DNA from: JAYOEY01 sp038120295
GTDB taxonomy: Bacteria > Pseudomonadota > Alphaproteobacteria > MPNO01 > UBA2964
DNA: 64,000 nucleotides
Assembly: GCA_038120295.1 (NCBI GenBank)
Contig: JAYOLL010000019.1
Coordinates: forward strand, 8,100 to 72,099
Reading direction: 5' to 3'
Both the position numbers and the translations under genes were made by a program. Of the stretch, positions 16,606 to 25,851 are shown piece after piece; position 1 is the first letter of the stretch, and the number at the start of each line of letters is the position of its first letter. The notes below the pieces were generated by a model. It was given only the letters and a program-made list of their open reading frames with translations. It ran no database searches and was not told the DNA's origin.

Positions 16606-17391
16606 ATGGATGGAACACAGGAACCGGACAACGGCGACGTTCCCCGCGTCGGTCTGTTTGCGACCTGCCTGGTCGATGCGATGCGGCCGTCGGTCGGGTT
16701 TGCGGCGGCGAAACTTCTGCAGGACGCCGGGTGCATCGTGTCGGTGCCGAAAGCCCAGACCTGTTGCGGCCAGCCTGCCTGGAACGCGGGCGACCGCGCC
16801 GATGCCGCGGCCATCGCGCGACAGGTTGTGGATACTTTCGGGGCGTTCGATTACACGGTCGCGCCATCCGGATCCTGCGCGGCCATGCTGCGCATTCACT
16901 ACCCCGCGCTGCTGGCCGACGATCCCGTCTGGAAGGGCCGGGCCGATGCGCTGGCGGCAAAGAGCTGGGAGCTCGTGTCGTTTCTCACCGACATTTGCGG
17001 CGTCAAATCGACAGGCGTGCATCATGACGGCGTTGCCACATACCACGATTCCTGTTCCGGTCTGCGCGAGCTCGGCATCGCCGGCCAGCCGAGGACGCTG
17101 CTGGCAAAAGTGGACGGGCTGACGCTTCGCGAACACGATACGGCCGATGTCTGCTGTGGGTTCGGCGGTACGTTCTGCGTCAAGTACACGGATATCGCCG
17201 CTGCCATGACGGACAAAAAGATCGATGCCATCGCGGCGACCGGCGCGCAGACGGTACTGGCCGGAGATCTCGGTTGCCTGATGGCGATTGCGGGCCGGGC
17301 GCGCCGCCGCGGCATCGCCCTTCGGTCCCGTCACGTTGCGGAGGTTCTTGCCGGTATGGCGGATCGGCCCGCCATCGGAGAAGGCGAATGA
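16606..17391 (+). CDS. lutA: Lactate utilization protein LutA (CCG-domain Fe-S subunit)
   Basis: A 261-residue protein with two cysteine-rich CCG domains (CCGQPAWNAG near residue 46 and CCGFGG near residue 184), homologous to LutA/YkgE. With LutB and LutC it oxidises L-lactate to pyruvate in the cytosol. It overlaps lutB as ATGA. No lutR or lactate permease lies alongside. Confidence 0.94.
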   Translation: MDGTQEPDNGDVPRVGLFATCLVDAMRPSVGFAAAKLLQDAGCIVSVPKAQTCCGQPAWNAGDRADAAAIARQVVDTFGAFDYTVAPSGSCAAMLRIHYPALLADDPVWKGRADALAAKSWELVSFLTDICGVKSTGVHHDGVATYHDSCSGLRELGIAGQPRTLLAKVDGLTLREHDTADVCCGFGGTFCVKYTDIAAAMTDKKIDAIAATGAQTVLAGDLGCLMAIAGRARRRGIALRSRHVAEVLAGMADRPAIGEGE

Positions 17392-18815
17392 ATTCCGCCG
17401 CGCGGGGTTTTCCGGAACGGGCCGCGGCAGCGCTTGCCGATCCCGTGCTGGGCGCAGCGCTCGACAAGCTGCAGGGCGAATTCCGTCGCGACCGCGGCGC
17501 CATGCTGTCGCGGATGCCGGAGTTCGAAGCGCTGCGCGACCGGGCCATGACGGTTCGCAATTATGCGCTCGCGGACATGGACGGGCTTCTCGAACAGTTC
17601 GAGCGGAATGTCATCGCGACCGGCGGGACGGTGCACTGGTGCCGCGATGCCGAAGAGGCGCGGGCGACGGTCACCCGCCTGTGCCGAGAGGCGGATGCGA
17701 AGACGGCGGTGAAATCCAAATCGATGCTGAGCGAGGAGATCGCCCTCAACGATGCACTGGTCGACGCCGGGATCGAACCGGTCGAAACCGATCTCGGCGA
17801 ATATATCCTGCAGCTTCGTCGCGAGACCCCGAGCCATATCGTGATGCCCGCGATCCATCTCAATGCGGGGCAGATCGGCGATACGTTTCGCAAGTCGCAC
17901 AGCGACCGCGACTCTGGACGCGACCTGTCGAATGCCGATGCGCTGCTGGCAGAAGCGCGCGCGACTCTGCGCCGCCGGTTCCTCGATGCGGATGTCGGAA
18001 TCACCGGGGCCAACGCGCTGATCGCCGAGACGGGCTCGATCCTGCTAGTGACCAACGAAGGCAACGCCGATCTGGTTCACACCCTGCCGAAAACGCATAT
18101 CGCGGTGGTCGGGATCGAAAAGGTCTTGCCGACGCTTTCCGATGCGATGGCCGTCGTGCGGGTGCTGGCGCGCTCGGCCACGGCCCAGGAAATCACCTCT
18201 TACACCACGCTGGTCTCGGGTCCCGCCCGAACGGATGAGGCGGACGGGCCGCGCGCATTCCATGTCGTGCTGGTCGATAACGGCCGGTCGAAAATGCTCG
18301 CCGGGCCCTACGCCGACGCGCTGCGCTGCATCCGTTGCGGCGCGTGCCAGAGCCTGTGTCCGGTCTACGGAGCGATCGGCGGCCATGCCTACGATGCCGT
18401 CTATGCCGGCCCGATCGGCGCGGTGCTGACGCCGGCGCTCGGCGGGCTGGAGCGCGCGCCGCATTTGCCGCAGGCGTCGTCCTTTTGCGGCCAGTGCGAA
18501 GATGTGTGCCCGGTGCGGATCCCGCTGCCCGCTTTGATGCGTCGGCTGCGGGAGGACTCGTTTCGCCGCCCCGATATCGCGGTTGCGGGACGACGGCTCA
18601 CGCGCTTCTGGTCCTGGGCCGCCAGGCGTCCCGCGCTTTACAGGCCGGGCCTGCGGCTCGGTCTAGCGATGTTGAGGCTGCTGGGCGCTCACCGTGGCGC
18701 GATCCGATCCTTGCCGTTCGTTTCCGGCTGGACGGGCGCGCGCGATTTTCCCGTGCCGGAAGGCGGCAGCTTCGTCGAAAAATGGCATGCGTCCGGACGG
18801 GAGCCAAAAAGGTGA
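17388..18815 (+). CDS. lutB: Lactate utilization protein LutB (ferredoxin-type subunit)
   Basis: A 475-residue subunit of the LutABC L-lactate oxidation complex. The N-terminal LUD domain includes VKSKSMLSEEI and GITGANALIAETGSI. Two [4Fe-4S] motifs follow: CIRCGACQSLCPVYG (about residue 315) and CGQCEDVCPVRIPL (about residue 370). I chose ATG 17388 because it overlaps the lutA stop and matches homologue length; the frame is open a further 38 codons upstream inside lutA. The GTGA overlap with lutC shows coupling. Confidence 0.94.
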   Translation: MNSAARGFPERAAAALADPVLGAALDKLQGEFRRDRGAMLSRMPEFEALRDRAMTVRNYALADMDGLLEQFERNVIATGGTVHWCRDAEEARATVTRLCREADAKTAVKSKSMLSEEIALNDALVDAGIEPVETDLGEYILQLRRETPSHIVMPAIHLNAGQIGDTFRKSHSDRDSGRDLSNADALLAEARATLRRRFLDADVGITGANALIAETGSILLVTNEGNADLVHTLPKTHIAVVGIEKVLPTLSDAMAVVRVLARSATAQEITSYTTLVSGPARTDEADGPRAFHVVLVDNGRSKMLAGPYADALRCIRCGACQSLCPVYGAIGGHAYDAVYAGPIGAVLTPALGGLERAPHLPQASSFCGQCEDVCPVRIPLPALMRRLREDSFRRPDIAVAGRRLTRFWSWAARRPALYRPGLRLGLAMLRLLGAHRGAIRSLPFVSGWTGARDFPVPEGGSFVEKWHASGREPKR

Positions 18816-19444
18816 GTGCCCGTGACGACATACTGGCGGCATTGCGCGTCGGCGCGGCGAACCGACGGGCGTCTGCGTCTGCGTCCGATCCCGTTCTCCC
18901 GGCCCGCGCGACCGGCGACGCGATTGCTCTGCGCGACCGGTTTGTTGAGATGGCGCGGTTTGCCGGCGCATCGGTCGGGTCCGCGGTCGCCGCCGGCATC
19001 CCGGCGGCGATTTCCGCTTATCTGTCGAAAGAGCGTCTGGGCGACAGGGTCGTTCTCGCGCCGGAGCCTGCACTGATCAGCCTGCCCTGGCGCTCCGCAC
19101 CGAGACTCGAAGTCCGGACGGGCGTCCCGGGTCCCGAGGACAGGGTCTCGGTCACAGCCGCAATTGCCGGCGCGGCGGAAACAGGCTCCCTGCTGGTGTC
19201 GTCCGGTTCCCGCACGGCCAACGCGGCGCATGTTTTGTGCGAAACCCATATCGCCGTTCTGCCGGCCGGCGATATCGTCGGCGGCTACGAGGCCGCGCTC
19301 TCCAGGCTGCGGGGCGACGGCGGAGCGATGCCGCGCGCGGCGACCTTCATTACCGGTCCGTCGCGCACCGCCGATATCGAAAAAACGCCGCAGATCGGGG
19401 TGCACGGGCCGAAACGTCTGCATATTCTGCTGGTCGATGAGTAA
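18812..19444 (+). CDS. lutC: Lactate utilization protein LutC
   Basis: A 210-residue LUD-domain protein, third component of the lactate oxidation operon. The C-terminal region contains ETGSLLVSSGSRTANAAHVL and PSRTADIEKTPQIGVHGPKR-type sequence typical of LutC. It starts at GTG 18812 overlapping the lutB stop as GTGA, and ends overlapping the Smr gene by eight bases. The N-terminal 30 residues are Ala/Arg-rich and poorly conserved. Confidence 0.93.
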   Translation: MSARDDILAALRVGAANRRASASASDPVLPARATGDAIALRDRFVEMARFAGASVGSAVAAGIPAAISAYLSKERLGDRVVLAPEPALISLPWRSAPRLEVRTGVPGPEDRVSVTAAIAGAAETGSLLVSSGSRTANAAHVLCETHIAVLPAGDIVGGYEAALSRLRGDGGAMPRAATFITGPSRTADIEKTPQIGVHGPKRLHILLVDE

Positions 19445-19982
19445 GAAGCCGAAGAAACCCGACCGGCCGCCCGGGACGTCGGATGTCGACCTGTTCGAAG
19501 CCGCCATGCGCGATGTCGAGGCGCTGAAGAAAGACGACAGGCCTGCGCCGCCCGAACCGCCCGTTCAGCCGTCCAAGCAGCCCGCCCGGCCCCACGTCGC
19601 ACCGCCGGTCGACGCGCCTCGTAGTCTTGCGCCGCTTTCAGCCGGAAAATCGGGCGATGTCGACACGCGCACGCTCGACCGGTTGAAGCGCGGTCAGCTC
19701 CGACCCCAGGCAAGGCTCGATCTGCACGGCATGACGCAGGATGAGGCGCATCGCGCGCTGTCCCGTTTCATTCCCCAGGCGCAATCGTCGGGTAAGCGCT
19801 GCGTCATTGTGATTACTGGCAAGGGCAGCGTCGCCGCGGGCGGCGGCGTCCTGCGCCGCGCGCTCCCTGGCTGGCTCAATGCGCCCGCCCTGCGCCCTTC
19901 GGTGCTGGCTTATGCAGAAGCTGCGCCGCGCGAAGGCGGCGGCGGGGCGGTCTATGTGCTGCTGAGGCGCAATCGCCGTTAG
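19437..19982 (+). CDS. Smr/MutS2-type endonuclease domain protein
   Basis: A 181-residue protein with a Pro/Lys-rich disordered N-terminus (residues 1-80) and a C-terminal Smr domain with the hallmark LDLHGMTQDEAH and VITGKGSVAAGGGVLRRALP. Smr domains are nucleases acting on branched DNA, or on RNA. Small alphaproteobacterial Smr proteins of this shape are common. The start overlaps the end of lutC, and the gene converges with the GST gene by a 4-base overlap. Confidence 0.93.
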   Translation: MSKKPKKPDRPPGTSDVDLFEAAMRDVEALKKDDRPAPPEPPVQPSKQPARPHVAPPVDAPRSLAPLSAGKSGDVDTRTLDRLKRGQLRPQARLDLHGMTQDEAHRALSRFIPQAQSSGKRCVIVITGKGSVAAGGGVLRRALPGWLNAPALRPSVLAYAEAAPREGGGGAVYVLLRRNRR

Positions 19983-20587
19983 GGGGCTTTCTCGCCTTCC
20001 GGCGCGGTTGCGGCGAAAGCCGGGCGCTGGTTGATAGTGTCGTACCAGGCGGCGAGCGCCGGGCAGTCGTCGCGCCAGCCGGCGAGGACACCGCGCAGTT
20101 CCATGTAGCCCATGGCGCAGCACACCGCGATCTCGCCGATTTTCGGCGGGTCGTTGAAACTGGCGCATTCCTTGTCAAGCGCGGCCATTGCGTTTCGCGC
20201 CTTGCCGCCCTGCCGGTCGATGAGCGCCTGGGACGGTTCCGGCTTCTGCACTTCGAGCGACACCGCGATGATGGCTTCGCCCATGCCGTCGCCAAGCGCG
20301 GCGAGACGCAGCGCCTTCCAGCGCTCAGGTCCCGATTCCGGGATCAGCTTCGGTCCCGAATGAAGCGAGTCGATCAGCTCGACGATCACCGGCGAATCGT
20401 ACAAGGCGGTTCCGTCGTCCATCACCACCGCCGGCACCTTGCCCAGCGGGTTGATCGGCGGCATCAGCTCGGCGCGTTCCTCACGTGTCATGAACTGCCA
20501 GTCGATCAGGTCAGGCTGGCCGGTTTCGATTGCGGCGATCCGCACCTTGCGGGCATAGGGCGAATTGGCGGTGGCGTAGCCTTTCAT
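19979..20587 (-). CDS. Glutathione S-transferase family protein
   Basis: A 202-residue GST. The N-terminal thioredoxin-like domain has a conserved NSPYARKVRIAA start and the glutathione-binding motif PAVVMDDGTALYDSPVI (cis-Pro then Asp-Ser). The all-helical C-terminal domain follows. Likely a detoxification or stress enzyme; the substrate cannot be told. It lies 13 bases downstream of hslU on the same strand and may be co-transcribed with hslVU. Confidence 0.92.
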   Translation of the reverse strand: MKGYATANSPYARKVRIAAIETGQPDLIDWQFMTREERAELMPPINPLGKVPAVVMDDGTALYDSPVIVELIDSLHSGPKLIPESGPERWKALRLAALGDGMGEAIIAVSLEVQKPEPSQALIDRQGGKARNAMAALDKECASFNDPPKIGEIAVCCAMGYMELRGVLAGWRDDCPALAAWYDTINQRPAFAATAPEGEKAP

Positions 20588-20600
20588 TTTGAGGCTCCTT

Positions 20601-21959
20601 TCAGAGAATAAATTTCGACAGGTCGGCGTTCTTGGCTAGATCGGTCACCGTGCCGCGGACGTCTTCGACGTCGATCACCACGGTCTCACCGGCCCGGTCG
20701 GTTGCCGTGAAGCTGATCTCGTCGAGCAGCTTTTCCAGCACGGTCTGCAGCCGGCGTGCACCGATATTCTCGACCGAACGGTTAACCTCCGCGGCGACAG
20801 CGGCGATTTCCTCGATCGCCTCCGGCGTGAATTCGAGCGTCAGATCCTCGGTCTTCATCAGCGCGATATACTGGCGGATCAGGCTTGCTTCCGGCTCGGT
20901 GAGAATAGCCTTGAGGTCGTCGACATCGAGCGCCTTGAGCTCGACCCGGATCGGCAGGCGGCCCTGCAGCTCCGGCAGCAGGTCGGACGGTTTTGCGAGG
21001 TGGAACGCGCCCGAGGCGATGAACAGGATATGGTCGGTTTTAACCGGTCCGTGTTTGGTGGCGACGGTGGTTCCCTCGATCAGCGGCAGAAGATCGCGCT
21101 GCACGCCCTCGCGGCTGACATCGGCGCCGTGACGTTCCGAGGCGGCGCAGATCTTGTCGACCTCGTCGAGGAACACGATGCCGTTTTCCTCGACCGAGCG
21201 CGTCGCCTCGCGCATCACCTTGTCCTCGTCAAGAAGCTTGTCGCTCTCTTCCGCGACCAGGATGTCGTGCGTGTCCGCCACCGTCATCTTGCGTGAGGTG
21301 GTGCGTTCGCCGAACGCCTTGCCCAGCATGTCATTCAGATTGAGCATGCCCATCTGCGCGCCCGGCATTCCGGGTATGTCAAAAGTTGGAAGCCCGCCGC
21401 CCGCATCCTGAACCTCGATATCGACCTCGCGGTCGTCAAGCGCGCCCTCGCGCAGCAGCTTGCGGAATTTCGACCGCGTGTCTTCGCTCGCGTTCTCGCC
21501 CACCAGCGCATCGATCACGCGCTCTTCCGCCGCCAGCTTGGCGCGGGCCACGACGTCCTTACGCATGCGTTCGCGGGTTTCGGAAAGCGCCACCTCCATC
21601 AGGTCGCGCACGATCTGCTCCACGTCGCGCCCGACATAGCCGACCTCGGTAAACTTTGTGGCTTCGACCTTGATGAAGGGCGCCTGGGCCAGCCGCGCCA
21701 GACGGCGCGCAATCTCGGTCTTGCCGACGCCGGTCGGGCCGATCATCAGGATGTTCTTGGGCAGGACCTCTTCGCGCAGATCGTCATCGAGCTGCTGCCG
21801 CCGCCATCGATTGCGCAGCGCAATGGCGACAGCGCGCTTCGCGTCTTTCTGGCCGACGATGAACCGGTCGAGTTCGGAAACGATCTCGCGCGGGCTGAAG
21901 CCCACAGTTGCGCTCCCCTGGTCTTTTCCTGCGGTGATCGGCACCGATTGTGTCGCCAT
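20601..21959 (-). CDS. hslU: HslU ATPase (ClpY) of the HslUV protease
   Basis: A 452-residue AAA+ unfoldase. It has FSPREIVSELDRFIVGQ at the N-terminus, Walker A GPTGVGKTE, an I-domain inserted around residues 110-245, Walker B IVFLDEVDKI, and sensor II/C-terminal GARRLQTVLEKLL, ending in Leu for docking into HslV. It unfolds substrates for HslV. hslV ends two bases before it. Confidence 0.97.
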   Translation of the reverse strand: MATQSVPITAGKDQGSATVGFSPREIVSELDRFIVGQKDAKRAVAIALRNRWRRQQLDDDLREEVLPKNILMIGPTGVGKTEIARRLARLAQAPFIKVEATKFTEVGYVGRDVEQIVRDLMEVALSETRERMRKDVVARAKLAAEERVIDALVGENASEDTRSKFRKLLREGALDDREVDIEVQDAGGGLPTFDIPGMPGAQMGMLNLNDMLGKAFGERTTSRKMTVADTHDILVAEESDKLLDEDKVMREATRSVEENGIVFLDEVDKICAASERHGADVSREGVQRDLLPLIEGTTVATKHGPVKTDHILFIASGAFHLAKPSDLLPELQGRLPIRVELKALDVDDLKAILTEPEASLIRQYIALMKTEDLTLEFTPEAIEEIAAVAAEVNRSVENIGARRLQTVLEKLLDEISFTATDRAGETVVIDVEDVRGTVTDLAKNADLSKFIL

Positions 21960-21961
21960 GG

Positions 21962-22522
21962 TCAGAGACTCTCGATGGTCAGGTTTGTGTTGGTGAATAC
22001 GCAGATATCGGCCGCAATCCCCATCGCCTTGCGCGCGATCGCCTCGGCGTCCATGCCCTCGATATCGATCAGCGCGCGGCCGGCGGCCAGCGCGTATGAC
22101 CCGCCGGATCCGATGCCGATCAGCCCCTGGTCGGGTTCCAGAACGTCGCCCGTGCCGGTCAGCACCAGCGATACTTCGCGGTCCGCTACCGCCATCATCG
22201 CCTCGAGACGCCGCAAATAGCGGTCGGTGCGCCAGTCCTTGGCCAGCTCGACGCAGGCGCGGGTGAGCTGCCCGGGATGCTGCTCCAGTTTTCCCTCCAG
22301 CCGTTCGAACAGGGTGAAAGCGTCGGCGGTCGCCCCGGCGAAACCGGCGATGACCGATCCGTCGCCCAGCGGCCTGACCTTCCGCGCGTTCGCCTTGATG
22401 ACCGTATTGCCGAGGCTGACCTGCCCGTCGCCGGCAATGACGACCTTTCCGTTCTTCCGTACTGACAGGATTGTGGTGCCGTGCCAGCCGGTTGGGTCTG
22501 AAGAGTGATTTTCGCTAGTCAT
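21962..22522 (-). CDS. hslV: HslV peptidase (ClpQ) of the HslUV protease
   Basis: A 186-residue N-terminal-nucleophile threonine protease. The catalytic threonine lies in HGTTILSVRKNG; about 15 residues precede it and must be removed. GDGQVSLGNTVIK and the GSGGSYALAAG segment are conserved. I chose ATG 22520-22522; the frame stays open further upstream only through the neighbouring FHA gene region. Confidence 0.96.
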   Translation of the reverse strand: MTSENHSSDPTGWHGTTILSVRKNGKVVIAGDGQVSLGNTVIKANARKVRPLGDGSVIAGFAGATADAFTLFERLEGKLEQHPGQLTRACVELAKDWRTDRYLRRLEAMMAVADREVSLVLTGTGDVLEPDQGLIGIGSGGSYALAAGRALIDIEGMDAEAIARKAMGIAADICVFTNTNLTIESL

Positions 22523-22553
22523 GTCACACCATGTGGCGTCGCGCCGTCCGGGG

Positions 22554-23408
22554 TCAAGGGTCGACAATCGGGTTGTCTTCGGTGCCGACCACGCAAATGA
22601 AGCGAAAGGACGAATCCTCGGTTCCTGCAACGATCTCGTTTTCTCCCGGCGGCAACGTCTTGCGGAACGAGGTCGAACCGCCGCCGAGCTTGTCTCCGTT
22701 GACGATGATGCCGTGATAGCTGTTGCAGTCCACGACCTGAAAAATGTCGTCTTTCCTTTCGAGCATGAAGTGGCGGCGCGAGAGCTGAAACGGGGAGCTG
22801 TCCGGGATCGAAAGGTCGATATTGCCGTGTAGCCCCTCGCCATCGACGCGCCCGACGATAAAGGGAAAAGCGTAGAGGTCGTATTCCGCATACTCGACGC
22901 TGTCAGCGATTTCGGGGTCGTCGATGATAAGCCGGACGAGCACCGGCTCATCGCTGTAATCTTCGCCTTCTTCGATTTCATCATCGACGATTTCGACCGG
23001 GCTCTCCCCTTCGGCCGGCGCGTCCGCGACATCGGTTTCGGGAGCGGGAACGACTGGAGCGACTGCCGCCGCAGCGGGCGCAGCCTCTGTGCCGCCGGTC
23101 CCCAGAATTCTCGCCAGAAGACCGCTGAACTCGCCCGCGCCGTCGGTTGCGGAGATTTGCGCTTCCGCCCTGCTGTACATGCGTATTTTCGTTGTGCCCA
23201 GCGCCTTGATACGCGGCGGCTTTGCACCGGCTCCCAGCGCGAGAGAAAAATCGTAGATCGAGCCCGGGCCCAGAACCTGTCCCACGGGCTTGCCATCCGC
23301 GCCCGCCGCGGTGATCAGAATGCAGCCCTCGATCACCGCAAAGATCGAATTGGGGGGATCGCCGAGCTGGTATACCGCGTCGCCGTCTTCCAGGATTCGA
23401 TCGTCCAT
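22554..23408 (-). CDS. Cyclic-nucleotide-binding-like plus FHA domain protein
   Basis: A 284-residue two-domain protein. Residues 1-110 resemble a CRP-type cyclic-nucleotide-binding beta-roll (DGDAVYQLGDPPNSIFAVIEG). No helix-turn-helix follows. An acidic Ala/Glu/Pro-rich linker (about 125-165) leads to a forkhead-associated domain at 180-284 with the phosphothreonine-binding pattern LSRRHFML and NSYHGIIVNG. It probably senses a ligand or membrane state and binds a phosphorylated partner. No Ser/Thr kinase is adjacent. It lies upstream of hslVU and diverges from hisB. Confidence 0.85.
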   Translation of the reverse strand: MDDRILEDGDAVYQLGDPPNSIFAVIEGCILITAAGADGKPVGQVLGPGSIYDFSLALGAGAKPPRIKALGTTKIRMYSRAEAQISATDGAGEFSGLLARILGTGGTEAAPAAAAVAPVVPAPETDVADAPAEGESPVEIVDDEIEEGEDYSDEPVLVRLIIDDPEIADSVEYAEYDLYAFPFIVGRVDGEGLHGNIDLSIPDSSPFQLSRRHFMLERKDDIFQVVDCNSYHGIIVNGDKLGGGSTSFRKTLPPGENEIVAGTEDSSFRFICVVGTEDNPIVDP

Positions 23409-23590
23409 AATGTTTCCCTGAAATTATCCACTGGGTAAGTATCCACTGCCGCGGGTGCTCCGGCGAGCGCACGTTATAGGCAGATTTCCCCGACGAATCC
23501 AAGGGGCTGGCGGACCCGCCCCGCACCTGCTAAAACGGCGCCGCAACCGGGCGCAGTATGCCTGTAATTTCAAGCAGATGGAGGGCGTCG

Positions 23591-24190
23591 ATGCGTGAAG
23601 CGACCGTCAGCCGCAAGACCAAGGAAACCGACATCGACGTCCGCGTCAATCTCGACGGGACGGGCGTCTATGACGTCGCCACCGGCATCGGGTTTCTGGA
23701 CCACATGCTTGAGCAGCTGTCGCGCCATAGCCTGATCGACCTGCACGTTCGGGCGAAGGGCGATCTGCACATCGATTTTCACCACACGACCGAGGATACC
23801 GGTATCGCCATCGGTCAGGCGGTTGCCGAGGCGCTCGGCGAGCGGCGGGGAATCACGCGCTACGGTTCGGCCTATGCGCCTATGGACGAGACGCTGACGC
23901 GTGTCGCGCTCGATATTTCCGCACGACCCTATCTGATCTGGCGGGTCGATTTCTCCAAACCGAAACTCGGCGACATGGATACCGAGCTGTTCAAGGAATG
24001 GTTTCAGGCATTCGCGCAGGCCGCCGGCATCACGCTGCATGTCGAGACGCTTTATGGCGAGAACAATCACCATATCGTCGAATCCTGCTTCAAGGCGCTG
24101 GCCCGCGCGCTGAGGATCGCGACCGCCATCGATCCGCGAGCGGCAGATGCCATTCCGTCGACAAAGGGCGTGCTGGGCAGCAGCGGCTGA
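23591..24190 (+). CDS. hisB: Imidazoleglycerol-phosphate dehydratase
   Basis: A 199-residue enzyme for the sixth step of histidine synthesis. Manganese-binding histidines are visible in FLDHMLEQLSRH, DFHHTTED and ENNHHIVESCFKA. I chose ATG 23591 because a GGAGGG ribosome-binding site lies six to nine bases upstream and homologues start MREA; an alternative ATG is 11 codons earlier. It is the mono-functional form, without the HisN phosphatase domain. Stop and next start overlap (TGATG). Confidence 0.96.
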   Translation: MREATVSRKTKETDIDVRVNLDGTGVYDVATGIGFLDHMLEQLSRHSLIDLHVRAKGDLHIDFHHTTEDTGIAIGQAVAEALGERRGITRYGSAYAPMDETLTRVALDISARPYLIWRVDFSKPKLGDMDTELFKEWFQAFAQAAGITLHVETLYGENNHHIVESCFKALARALRIATAIDPRAADAIPSTKGVLGSSG

Positions 24191-24570
24191 TGAAGATCTA
24201 TACCGCACACACGCCGCCGGGCGGGTTGCTGCCGGGCGGTGAACCGGCCCTGGTCCGCGAAGGGTTCTGCTGGCCGGCGTTCTTCCTTGGCTTTTTCTGG
24301 GCGCTGTGGCACCGGCTGTGGCTTGTCGCGCTCGCACTGTTCGCGGCGAGTGTGGCGATCGAGGCGGGCCTGACAGCGGCTGGAGCCGACCCGATGACTC
24401 GCATTGCAGCCAATCTCGGTCTTGCCTTGTTCGTCGGTGTCTCGGGCAATGACTGGATGCGCGGGCGACTCGCACGGCTGGGATACCGGCTTACCGACAT
24501 TGTCGCCGCCAGGGGTCGGGATGCCGCCTTTCGCCGCTGGGGCGACGCCCAGGCAGCCTCCCTGCTTTAG
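24190..24570 (+). CDS. DUF2628 small membrane protein
   Basis: A 126-residue protein with the DUF2628 pattern: FCWPAFFLGFFWALWHRLW and two to three hydrophobic segments between residues 28 and 85. Function unknown. It is inserted between hisB and hisH with a 1-base overlap to hisB. The family is often found at this place in alphaproteobacterial his operons, which suggests co-regulation rather than a role in histidine chemistry. Confidence 0.85.
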   Translation: MKIYTAHTPPGGLLPGGEPALVREGFCWPAFFLGFFWALWHRLWLVALALFAASVAIEAGLTAAGADPMTRIAANLGLALFVGVSGNDWMRGRLARLGYRLTDIVAARGRDAAFRRWGDAQAASLL

Positions 24571-24599
24571 CGGCGGAAACGGTTGTTCGGTTCCGATCC

Positions 24600-25247
24600 A
24601 TGAGCATCGTCGTCATCGATTACGGCTCCGGCAATCTGCGTAGCGCGGCAAAGGCGCTGGAGCGCGCCGCTCGGGCGCTCGGCGGCCCTGCGGGCACGGT
24701 CGCGGTAACCGGCGATGCCGATGCGCTGAAGAACGCCAGCCATATCGTGCTGCCGGGTGTCGGCGCGTTCGGCGACTGCATGGCGGGGCTGACCGCGCTT
24801 GATGGAATGCGAGAGGCGCTCGAGGAGGCAGTCATTGAGGTCGGTCGACCGTTTCTCGGCATCTGCGTCGGCATGCAGCTGATGGCGGCACGCGGGATCG
24901 AGCATGGTACGCATTACGGTCTCGGCTGGTTCGACGGCGAGATCGCGCCTCTTGAAACCGACGACGTGAACCTCAAGATTCCCCATATGGGATGGAACGA
25001 GCTGAACGTGACGGCCTCTGGTCATCCGGTTCTGGCAGGCGTCGATACAGGGCAGCATGCCTATTTCGTTCACAGCTACGCCTATCGCGGCGGCGCGGAT
25101 TCCGACTGGCTGGCGACCGTCGAGTATGGCGGCGCGGTACCCGCCATCATCGGGCGCGACAACATGATCGGCACGCAGTTCCACCCTGAAAAAAGCCAGG
25201 AGACGGGCCTGCGGCTGCTCGAGAACTTCCTGCGCTGGAAGCCCTGA
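24600..25247 (+). CDS. hisH: Imidazole glycerol phosphate synthase, glutaminase subunit HisH
   Basis: A 215-residue class I glutamine amidotransferase that feeds ammonia to HisF. The nucleophile elbow is LGICVGMQLM and the His-Glu pair is in QFHPEKSQ. The N-terminal VVIDYGSGNLRS is typical. It lies 29 bases after the DUF2628 gene and 25 bases before the acetyltransferase gene. Confidence 0.96.
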   Translation: MSIVVIDYGSGNLRSAAKALERAARALGGPAGTVAVTGDADALKNASHIVLPGVGAFGDCMAGLTALDGMREALEEAVIEVGRPFLGICVGMQLMAARGIEHGTHYGLGWFDGEIAPLETDDVNLKIPHMGWNELNVTASGHPVLAGVDTGQHAYFVHSYAYRGGADSDWLATVEYGGAVPAIIGRDNMIGTQFHPEKSQETGLRLLENFLRWKP

Positions 25248-25272
25248 CGGCAAGGGTTGTATCGGGGCGCCC

Positions 25273-25851
25273 ATGGCGAATATCGAAATCGAACAGGCCA
25301 ACGAGCTGTCGGACGGCGATATTGCCGATCTGTGCGATGCGGCCGAAACGGCGATCCTCGACGGCGGCGGATTCGGCTGGCTCAAGCCGCCGCCGCGCGC
25401 CGTGCTGGAACGCTACTGGCGCGGCGTACTGCTGGTCCCGGAACGGCTCCTGATGGTCGGACGGCTCGACGGGCGCATTGCCGGTCAGGCGCAGCTCGTC
25501 CTGCCGCCGAAAAACAACGAAGCGCAGGCGAAAATTGCGACAATCACCGGAAATTTCGTAGCGCCCTGGGCGCGCGGGATGGGCATGGCGCGTGGCCTGA
25601 CGGCAGCGTGCGAACGCTCGGCCCGGCGTCACCGGATGCGTTTTATTAATCTCGACCTGCGCGAAACCCAGGAAGCGGCGATCCAGCTCTACGAATCGAT
25701 GGGGTATGAGCGCTGGGGGACCAACCCCCATTATGCGGTCGTCAACGGCAAGACGATCGCCGGTTATTATTATACCAAGGCGCTGGCCCGCAGCGCCCGA
25801 AAGGCGACCGCGAAACGGTCCGCCGCCAGCCGGAAAGAAGAAGAATCATGA
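25273..25851 (+). CDS. GNAT family N-acetyltransferase
   Basis: A 192-residue protein with a GNAT fold. The acetyl-CoA-binding region lies near residues 96-125 (FVAPWARGMGMARGL), followed by the INLDLRETQEAAIQLYESMGYERWG motif that marks strand 5 and helix 4. The C-terminal 25 residues are rich in Lys, Arg and Ala. Substrate unknown. It sits inside the his operon and overlaps hisA as ATGA, so it is co-expressed with histidine synthesis. Confidence 0.9.
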   Translation: MANIEIEQANELSDGDIADLCDAAETAILDGGGFGWLKPPPRAVLERYWRGVLLVPERLLMVGRLDGRIAGQAQLVLPPKNNEAQAKIATITGNFVAPWARGMGMARGLTAACERSARRHRMRFINLDLRETQEAAIQLYESMGYERWGTNPHYAVVNGKTIAGYYYTKALARSARKATAKRSAASRKEEES

